Shown in pieces: positions 59,001-64,000 of a stretch of 64,000 nt of DNA (positions within the stretch are counted from its first letter, which is position 1; every line of letters begins with the position of its first letter). The stretch comes from Stichopus chloronotus (lineage: Eukaryota > Echinodermata > Holothuroidea > Aspidochirotida > Stichopodidae): contig CM037843.1 of the NCBI GenBank assembly GCA_021234535.1, positions 3,428,820 to 3,492,819 on the forward strand, written 5' to 3'. A program made the position numbers and the translations under genes. The notes beneath the pieces are model-generated. The model had not been told where the DNA came from. It did no database searches and saw nothing but the letters and a program-made list of their open reading frames with translations.

Positions 59001-61673
59001 TTAAAGGGATCACAAAATGGGAAGGGGGGCACTAGTCTAGGCCAAAAGGCATTAGGGGCAGTGTTTGAATTTACCAGTACCCTTGGCACAGTGAATGGAG
59101 AAAGTGCAGTTGTTGTGTTGAGATAGGTAAGTGAGAGGGTGAAAGTCCTGCTCTATCTGTACTTATTTCACTCTTGCCCTTTTTTTTGTATAATTTTGTG
59201 TGGTTGTCATCCATTGTCAAGAATCACATTGTCATCATAATCTACCAATGACTGAAATGGATGGCTGCATTGTTCCTATGACGACAACGAATCGACACCA
59301 GTTCTGATGCTATTAAACAGCACACATAACTCATCTGCTACGTGTCACACATTAATGATGACGCAAACCCACATTTAGATTAAATTTAGACGTACCATCC
59401 TTTCCTTGGTCCTTTCAGTAGTTGCACATAACCCTTTTTGTCATCACATGTACTGGTTACCACGGTTATACATGGCTGGTAAAAGTTACCTCTCTGATCA
59501 GCCATTAACTATTAACCTGCAGCCTTCACTTAGCTGCTCCAAGCTGATTGGGTTTTGCTTTCTATGGCAGTTTGTTGTCTGTTCAATGTCTTTCAACTAA
59601 CTGCCAATGCAAGTCTTGATCTCGACCAATTAGTCAATCAACACAATTACCAGAAACTGTGTGCATACATTCCTCTATGCTGCTTTGTAGCTAAGCAACA
59701 AAATGGAAGCAATGAAATGGAAAGGAAAGACTTCAACACCACCCCTCCCACCCCCCCCCCTTTACAATATATGAACCTTTCACCTAGGAAGAGTCTCACT
59801 TTCTGTTTCTGGTCTCTTAATGACTGTTTTTTAGTTGGTTCACTCATCTAATAATGAACCCCCCCAGCTAAATTAAGGCTCACATGGCTGCAACTAGATC
59901 ACCAAAAAAAAAAAAAAACACAAAAAGGAAAGTCTCAGGAGGCGTCCCAGAAAGTCTTGCAGCAACCCATTGAATGACCCAGTTTGACACCATGACAGCC
60001 AATTGGACTATTAAAATAAGGCAGGTCATACCAAGATCCTCCCATCCCTAATTACTCTTCTTTTTTTCTGATATCCCTTGTGTAAGACAATTGTTTGATC
60101 AGACAATTTTATTTGTTACATGATATATTAACATTTATGTGAATGTAAACCATTTTTCTCTTTTTGTAATTATTAGCATAGTATGATTTCCTCTCTCTCT
60201 AAGCCAAACTGTTTACTGCATTAGGGAGAAAAACATTTGTTAAGAAGAGAAAATACAAAAGTGTTAATAATATGTTAGATAGGGTCAGTCTGAGACCTGT
60301 ATTACTTCCACACTTCTGAATTGAATTACTGAAAGTCCAACTCAGAGATATCTATTGGTAGTTAACTGCTTTAAAAAGATGAACCTGTCAATATTTAGGA
60401 CCACAGCATCTGCTTCTACAGTCACATAATTACGATTCCAACATTTCAAAATGATGCAAGCTGTGTGGGTAAGTGCTGAAGGCAATAATCTCCGCTGTGT
60501 GGTGTTCACGCATACACATCGGACACACTCGACTTGTAGTGATTTTTAAAACTCCTCGTACACTGCGAATTAGCCAAATTATGATGAGCGAAATACAGAA
60601 TAAAAAAAATATGATATTATGGCAATCCTTCACCAAGGTCGCTTTTGAGTCATCAACCTCTGACTATTCAACATCATAATTGGATCTTGATACAGGTATT
60701 GATCATCAAGTCACGCTAAAGACGCTGCTTCTTATCACAGAAGAGACAACATCGCAGTCACACTTTTCTTTCGAAGAAATGATCAGAGCGTACTGAGACC
60801 CATCGGAAATCCCTCTCCATCTCACACGTACACTCTCACACCTCGAACAACACGCACCTACTAACACATCAAAACTGCTTGTTGATGTCACAGGAAAAGA
60901 AGACTGGAAGAGATATTTTCATAAATGAAAAACAGACAAACAGATGAGTCTAATGACGTACCATCGTCTAAGAGACTTAGAAGGTTAACGATGGTTTCCA
61001 GAGCTGATAAACGGACGCAGCTCTCTTCGTCGTTGCTGAGTTCCACTAGTTCAGGTAATATTGCACTTTGAGTAGGTTCCAAGCTGAATGCAAGAGTGAG
61101 AGAGAGGAGGAGAGAAAGAAATGATGAAATAAGCATGCAATGCATTGATTGATTGATTAAATGGTTGATTGATTGAATGGTTGATTGATTGATTGAATGG
61201 TTGACTGATTGATTGATTGATTGATTGAATGGTTGGTTGATTGGATGATTCAAAGGGGCGTCAGGTCACAAAATCAGTCCTAAAATGTATGTGTAACGAC
61301 TAGTGTAAAATTCCAGTTTGAAAGTACGGTTAGGCAAAAATCACCCCTAGTTCATTTCTTTCCTGATAGCCAATATTCTCATCCTGATACCAGTCGACGG
61401 TAATCCGATATTGGGTTACACAAAACAATAGGCTGATGTGCACCAAATGCACTAAGCATTAATATATTGTATTAATGTATTGATATTCAATTCAAAATGA
61501 CTTTAAAGGGGATGCATGAGCATCCACCACTGCAAGGGACTTCAGTCTACCAACGTGACACTCACCCAAGCCCTCTGGCCACGACTGCTAATTCCTTGCA
61601 CATGCAGGCACGGACTTCATAGTCCACATCTTGACAGAGAGCTGTCACGAGAGGCAGGACATCCTTCTTGATC
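34905..61673 (-). CDS. PPP4R4: Serine/threonine-protein phosphatase 4 regulatory subunit 4 (PPP4R4), 5'-truncated by window
   Basis: Eighteen minus-strand exons (61673 down to 34905) chain with matching splice phases into about 724 codons ending in a natural TAA. The translation follows human PPP4R4 (873 residues) block by block: LPLVTALCQDVDYEVRACMC, LPELVELSNDEESCVRL, FGRLCHGL, SLCDDPEEHVR, FINFLRDDSLE, SDQIYEKF, CVFIKYNRKQEQR, VFSKSFFNQHFF, EDPIANVR, LLQQLDLVVRKLL, then a charged coil and a basic Ser/Thr/Pro tail. Known of the family: HEAT-repeat cytosolic protein that binds the PP4 (and PP2A) catalytic subunit. The first about 200 residues are encoded beyond 64000. Oddity: exon 44576-44762 holds a one-base frameshift. 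Introns occupy 92 percent of the span. Confidence 0.96.
35220..35535. repeat. Degenerate tandem repeat, about 70-100-bp units, adjoining a splice donor
   Basis: Three to four diverged units share AAGAGTGAGTCAAATAAATAGTTACCATG-like words, followed by ATATCCTGACTTTG and CACATC. Examples: near 35254 (AATAGTTGCTATGTTTGATATCCTGAC), 35330 (GTGAGTCAACTATTAGTTACTATG), 35430 (AAAATTATTATGTTTGAAATATCCTGAC) and 35508 (GTGAGTCAAATAAATAGTTACCATG). The last one contains the exon 17 donor. Confidence 0.6.
35529..35602 (-). CDS. PPP4R4: PPP4R4 window exon 17 (tail)
   Basis: Acceptor TTATGCTACAG/A and donor CATG/GTAACT, phase 2 to 1. Reads LKKKEVSTSPASEVRRASAG then NVSH. The donor lies in the last unit of a tandem repeat that fills the following intron. 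Confidence 0.83.
37057..37100. repeat. Perfect 22-bp tandem duplication
   Basis: ACATATATGAGGTATTGTTAGT occurs twice head to tail in a PPP4R4 intron. Confidence 0.9.
37440..37608 (-). CDS. PPP4R4: PPP4R4 window exon 16 (tail)
   Basis: Acceptor TTTTTCCAAAG/CT and donor ATCAG/GTGAGT, phase 1 to 2. Reads ASKSTKTKKSDSSSHIND then a Thr/Asn-rich stretch, RIPSKVGVGKRSS and a Lys-Pro end. The composition resembles the disordered C-terminal tail of PPP4R4. Confidence 0.85.
38241..38460. repeat. Three-copy tandem repeat of about 72 bp
   Basis: Units start near 38241, 38313 and 38385. They share TTTCCTGTA, AATATGACGT, TTGTCA, then GGGTTTTATGTCTTGAGAAAAC-like words. Located in the intron between PPP4R4 window exons 15 and 14. 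Confidence 0.75.
38691..38771 (-). CDS. PPP4R4: PPP4R4 window exon 15 (basic Ser/Thr/Pro tail)
   Basis: Acceptor GTCTCTTTCAG/CA and donor AGAG/GTAATT, phase 1 to 1. Reads RLKTASTGRKGTPSPTGPPT. Low-complexity tail sequence. A phase-neutral exon that could be skipped in frame. Confidence 0.82.
40536..40776 (-). CDS. PPP4R4: PPP4R4 window exon 14 (charged coiled coil)
   Basis: Acceptor AATCACTTTAG/CTG (a second acceptor AACCAAACAG lies 15 bases further in) and donor AAAG/GTAAAG, phase 0 to 1. Reads FEEDFLDQKKEEEERLLLRA then EEREKKENEKEA and a Ser/Thr/basic tail; human has FYEKDLLDQEKEREELLLL here. Confidence 0.93.
41540..41640. repeat. Dispersed repeat, copy A
   Basis: Shares AAGTGAAATAACACCCACTAGGG, then TATTTTACTGGGGTAT with 53180-53240 (copy B), same orientation, both in PPP4R4 introns. 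Confidence 0.65.
41732..41773 (-). CDS. PPP4R4: PPP4R4 window exon 13 (42-base small exon)
   Basis: Acceptor TTGGTTCATAG/GCT and donor CAATCT/GTAAGT, 14 codons, phase 0: AACDMDKIQVAVQS. Its position corresponds to the short ELDRMEMSMD stretch of the human protein. Too short to call alone; supported by splice sites, phase and order. Confidence 0.8.
42593..42737 (-). CDS. PPP4R4: PPP4R4 window exon 12
   Basis: Acceptor TTTTCTGGTTAG/G and donor AGACAG/GTAATT, phase 2 to 0. Reads LRCCALLPVLKAQLKLPKD then RQLLQQLDLVVRKLLVMEKD then RDVTAAIRQ, matching the last HEAT repeats of the family (HLLQQLEMCVRKLL). Confidence 0.97.
43314..43461 (-). CDS. PPP4R4: PPP4R4 window exon 11 (HEAT repeat)
   Basis: Acceptor TTTTATCCCACAG/AA and donor GTCAG/GTGAGA, phase 1 to 2. 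Reads RYRRLFLDVCVYLMEVFSKS, FFNQHFF, then ELAEDPIANVR, one of the strongest family matches in the window. Confidence 0.97.
43857..43962 (-). CDS. PPP4R4: PPP4R4 window exon 10
   Basis: Acceptor TTTTATCTCACAG/AAA and donor GAGG/GTGAGC, phase 0 to 1. Reads HLAACRTICVFIKYNRKQEQ then RQELCSKLIE. NRKQEQR is identical to human PPP4R4. Confidence 0.97.
44576..44762 (-). CDS. PPP4R4: PPP4R4 window exon 9, carries a one-base frameshift
   Basis: Acceptor CCCTCTTGCAG/CAG and donor TCACAT/GTGAGT. 187 bases, one more than a multiple of three, although both flanking exon boundaries are in phase 0. The first part reads SDVIPALLSVESRAASSRNW then RLH. From about 44670 on, only the next frame matches the family (SLEKFSCLPKCLTSDQIYEK then FVPVVFHCITSH), while the original frame hits TAA at 44645-44643. 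One extra base lies between about 44665 and 44690. The most likely cause is an assembly error or indel allele. The acceptor is also a CAGCAG tandem. Confidence 0.92.
46345..46395. repeat. CA-rich microsatellite
   Basis: ATATATACACACACACACCTATACCCACACACACG in a PPP4R4 intron. Confidence 0.8.
48687..48764 (-). CDS. PPP4R4: PPP4R4 window exon 8
   Basis: Acceptor CGTTTCAG/GTT and donor TCAAAG/GTAAGC, 26 codons, phase 0. Reads VVAAVVSHLPETCEAFTKSL then VKTDSK, corresponding to the family's VLDALIDHLPEILEL segment. Confidence 0.9.
49505..49582 (-). CDS. PPP4R4: PPP4R4 window exon 7 (HEAT repeat)
   Basis: Acceptor CCATTGTCAG/GTT and donor TTAGAA/GTAAGT, 26 codons, phase 0. Reads VSKLLGSSVQVIQGEFINFL then RDDSLE; human has VSKLLNSGVYLIHKELITLL then QDESLE. 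Confidence 0.96.
51648..51937. repeat. 33-bp minisatellite, about 8.7 copies
   Basis: Units begin GTAATAGTGGG at 51648, 51681, 51714, 51747 (32 bp), 51779, 51812, 51845 and 51878, with a partial unit at 51911. Units 3 and 5 end CCTACA and most others end CATGGG, which suggests two subtypes. Since 33 is a multiple of three, an 11-residue periodic frame (IKTHGVIVGES-like) stays open but is not a gene. Located in the intron between PPP4R4 window exons 7 and 6. Confidence 0.95.
52111..52230 (-). CDS. PPP4R4: PPP4R4 window exon 6 (HEAT repeat)
   Basis: Acceptor TTTTTCGCCAG/TGC and donor CATGAG/GTAATT, 40 codons, phase 0. Reads MVLFAGAKNFKTELHSSF then ASLCDDPEEHVRISLAKGFHE, matching the family's FCLCHDPE-x-x-VR block. 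Confidence 0.95.
52749..52826 (-). CDS. PPP4R4: PPP4R4 window exon 5
   Basis: Acceptor GGTTCCCCAG/AGT and donor TTACCA/GTGAGT, 26 codons, phase 0. Reads SPRIQALYKEEERQKECRHQ then SAFNLP; the human counterpart is the EKKYISVRKNCAYNFP region. The neighbouring frame is also open but does not match the family. Confidence 0.88.
53150..53275. repeat. Dispersed repeat, copy B
   Basis: CAGGTGAAATAACACCCACCTGGGG then TATTTTTTAGGGTGTATC matches copy A at 41570-41620. The surroundings contain a duplicated CACTCCC-GCCGCCCAGGCAAATA word at 53104-53150. Confidence 0.65.
56404..56501 (-). CDS. PPP4R4: PPP4R4 window exon 4
   Basis: Acceptor CTTTTGCAG/TC and donor GCTTTG/GTGAGT, phase 1 to 0. Reads VNLTEEQKIWSLNYYRNLCI then FGLNDKPSQEEAL, matching the conserved YKKLCTLGL region followed by a variable linker. 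Confidence 0.9.
57182..57304 (-). CDS. PPP4R4: PPP4R4 window exon 3
   Basis: Acceptor CTTTACACAG/AA and donor TTTCTG/GTAAGT, phase 1 to 1. Reads ETCNQTIIPLVCKYCDNAM and SIAKQFGRLCHGLSG; human has SQTILPLVKSFCEKS and LGKLCHGLYG at the same place. Confidence 0.95.
60962..61083 (-). CDS. PPP4R4: PPP4R4 window exon 2 (HEAT repeat)
   Basis: Acceptor TTGCATTCAG/C and donor GATG/GTACGT, phase 2 to 1. Reads AILPELVELSNDEESCVRLS then ALETIVNLLSLLDD, the next HEAT helix pair of the family. A TTGA microsatellite begins about 55 bases upstream of its acceptor. Confidence 0.95.
61140..61247. repeat. TTGA/GGTTGA microsatellite
   Basis: Tandem ATTG units punctuated by AATGGTTG at regular intervals (61159, 61175, 61195, 61225), giving a higher-order spacing of 16-30 bases. 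Just upstream of the acceptor of PPP4R4 window exon 2. Confidence 0.9.
61566..61673 (-). CDS. PPP4R4: PPP4R4 window exon 1 (HEAT repeat)
   Basis: Acceptor TTTTTTCTCTGCAG/G and donor CTTGG/GTGAGT. One base completes an upstream codon, then IKKDVLPLVTALCQDVDY and EVRACMCKELAVVARGLG follow. The VLPL-x-x-x-LCQDV-x-YEVR-x-CMC pattern is nearly identical to vertebrate PPP4R4. Confidence 0.95.
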
Positions 61674-64000
61674 CTGCAGAGAAAAAATAATAAGACCACA
61701 AAGAGTTCTAAATAATGAATAATGATGGTCTGTAGTTTCGAGATGAACTGTGTATGACATGCGCTGGTCTTTCTCTTTGCTTATGACTACATGGCAAAGC
61801 CAAGCAGGGTAGGGAGGTAGTGATGGGGGGGGGGGGCATAATCAATTCATAATTTTAGGCACACAGTTCAAACCATATTATTTTAGAGCACTCTACAGTA
61901 TATGCAGAGTCATTTCAGTTTGTCACTATGTGATTGTCGAAGGAAATTACTTGTAAGTATTACGTAAACTAGCTGTATTACATAATAATTGAAGGACATT
62001 TGTACACTCCACATGATAATGGAAGCAGCTAATGCAGCAGCTTGAAGGTATAAAATGAAGAAGTAGTACAGAACAGTACAACCAATGTGTCAGCCTTGGT
62101 TTGGTACTCACCCTGTACCAGTATCAGTCACTCAATTGTTCTGACACAAAAGTAGTTCTTCTTTAAAATGTATGAACTGTCAACAAACTAAATTTGAAAT
62201 ACAGACCTGAACATGATGTTGGTTAAGACCTTGACATTCATTCCACTGGCAAGTGAAACCCATTTAATTTACTTATCTATTAAAGTACATATGGTACATG
62301 ACTAATATTTGAAAGGCTGAAAATGTTGCTGCTCTATGATAGCTTGGCCCTTGGCTAATGGAGCTAATTATAATAGCTCTGAGGATTGTTAGGTGATACC
62401 CTGCTGCTAGGATTGAGATCAACTTGACAGGTGCACTGGAAAGTGGGAAATTAACTGACTGACTGTCACATAATACGTCACATTAGAAAGATGGGTTACT
62501 AAGTAAACAACGAGCTCTGGGCTTGCACACACAAACACATACATAATTATGGTTAAAAAACATACCATATGTACAACATTGATATCACAGAAAACTACAA
62601 TATTGGAGTTCAACAAGGATATCATCCTAAGCAATTGCACAACTTGATTGGGGTGACCATACTAATAATGACTGAAGGGGCACGACATGGATATAGTAAC
62701 ACTGGAATATAACATTGATGTAACATGCCAGATTGAAATATAAAGAACCTATCGCATAATATGTGAGGATTACAATTCAACATGGAATACACACAACGTT
62801 AAAAGAGAGGAATGTATCAAGAATATCATCATGAATGACAAGCAAACTACATACAACATGCAGAGGGTGGAACATTCCACGGCTGGAACATTATGGTAAC
62901 ATGTGCAACATGAGTATCACACAAGGTCAGAATGAAATATACTGAAAAATGTAACATGAATGTAATCATCACATGAATAGGACACAACTCATCCAACACA
63001 GTTCACAGATCATAAAAGAATACATACGACGCACATGTAAGATGTAAAACATTACACTAAACAAGTCCCCTTTCAGTTTGTTTATACAATGTTTATACAA
63101 AATTTGAGCTCCCCAGCATGAATGCTCAACTATCATTGGTCCATTTAGCAGACATTGAATGACATTTTGACAGAAATGCTACCCAGTTTGACCCACAAAT
63201 GCTTTATCTTAATGGGAGTCATGTACCCTTAAGTTATCTAAACACAAAAATATTAGAAGTGTTTATACAAACATCAAGGTTATGGTGCATGACTCACACA
63301 CACACAAACATGCAAACACATGCAAAGGAAACATACACCAATGCAGAGAGAGGTAGGCAGGGGAGTATATGTTTGGCTTTTCATGAACCAAAAATGGAGT
63401 CTGTCTGCAATAAAGGCAAGGAACATATGGGCAGCAGTGATGAAGCTGAATCTGTTGTCTCATCACAACTGTGCAAGTGGCAGAGAAAAGAGACAAAACT
63501 GGTACTGTACGTTCACATACCAGACATTGAACTATTTTTTATGATTCATCACCCCTTTCCCAACTCCTGTCAGTCACATAATTCAGATTTATTACTTGAC
63601 AAATCACAGGCAATGAATGTTTAACTCAATGTTAAGGTAGGAGGAAGATCAAACAGTAAAATAGTGGACCATTACATAAAACTTCTCATGCAAGATTGAA
63701 TTCACACAAAAGGGAGATATTCTATATCCCCTACGTGGGCAGGGTGTGATCTGGGTGGTATAGAAGACCACTTCGTGTTTACACTTAAGGCATCATGTTA
63801 GTTGCAAAATAACCTTCAGGTTAAGGCTTGAAATTCCCCATGATATGTCAAGAAAGCAAAACTGCCCGTGTCAACAGGGTGAATGGTTACATGCAAGGTT
63901 TGGGCAAAGAAAACTAGCGAGAGGTAGCATAGAAAGTGAGCATATTCAAGAATGGGACTGGTCCACTTGCAATAGTTGTGACAAGTCCAGTCTACTAGGA
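61674..64000 (-). other. PPP4R4 intron upstream of window exon 1
   Basis: I looked on the minus strand for the preceding family block (SCKILGKL-like, ending two bases into a codon) and found none, so the next upstream exon lies beyond the window. The region has a poly-G tract near 61826 and A+T-rich sequence with many ACAT words (62540-63010). Confidence 0.6.

Noticed and set aside
62105..62160. Donor-like GTGAGT on the minus strand upstream of PPP4R4 window exon 1
   Set aside because: All three frames upstream of it have close stops and none matches the family, so it is not the missing exon.
63199..63624. 141-codon open frame on the plus strand
   Set aside because: Contains CACACA-type simple sequence, lies in a PPP4R4 intron on the opposite strand and resembles no family.

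Overview
This is nuclear DNA from an animal. Genes are split into many short exons with GT...AG introns, the intergenic and intronic DNA is A+T-rich, and degenerate repeats are common. Gene content and repeat style (a CR1/L2-like LINE relic, short inverted-repeat elements, poly-C tracts, minisatellites) fit a marine invertebrate, possibly an echinoderm or another invertebrate deuterostome. The species cannot be proved from the sequence alone. There is no prokaryotic, CRISPR or organellar signal.

Three protein genes can be assembled exon by exon with matching splice phases. (1) 535-5494, minus strand: the first two coding exons of CLPTM1, a multi-pass ER membrane protein; the rest lies left of the window. 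Its intron 1 holds a dead, internally deleted LINE in the opposite orientation. (2) 14349-27535, plus strand: a complete seven-exon gene for a 787-residue protein with a basic N-terminus, a lysine run, a Cys/His-containing central block, a Ser/Thr/Glu-rich middle and four C-terminal C2H2 zinc fingers. I cannot assign it to a named family. (3) 34905-61673, minus strand: eighteen exons of PPP4R4, the HEAT-repeat regulatory subunit 4 of protein phosphatase 4, running from the N-terminal third to the natural stop codon. The 5' exons lie beyond the right edge. One PPP4R4 exon (44576-44762) carries a one-base frameshift in otherwise well conserved sequence.

Layout: CLPTM1 and the zinc-finger gene are head-to-head, separated by about 8.9 kb of repeat-rich DNA (5.5-14.3 kb). 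That DNA contains an inverted-repeat array, dispersed repeat copies, a candidate non-autonomous DNA transposon at 12649-13429 and a cluster of TTCTCATGAGAA palindromes about 300-450 bases upstream of the zinc-finger start codon. The zinc-finger gene and PPP4R4 are tail-to-tail, with 7.4 kb between their stop codons that probably consists mostly of two 3' UTRs. The PPP4R4 introns hold several tandem repeats: a 33-bp minisatellite at 51.65-51.94 kb, a 72-bp repeat at 38.24 kb, and a roughly 90-100-bp repeat at 35.2-35.5 kb that reaches into a splice donor.

The three genes have no evident shared pathway; they look like ordinary neighbours. The least-described items are the zinc-finger gene with its central block and possible alternative splice forms, the PPP4R4 frameshift, the palindrome arrays in the divergent intergenic region, and a 22-bp near-perfect hairpin at 18560-18606.
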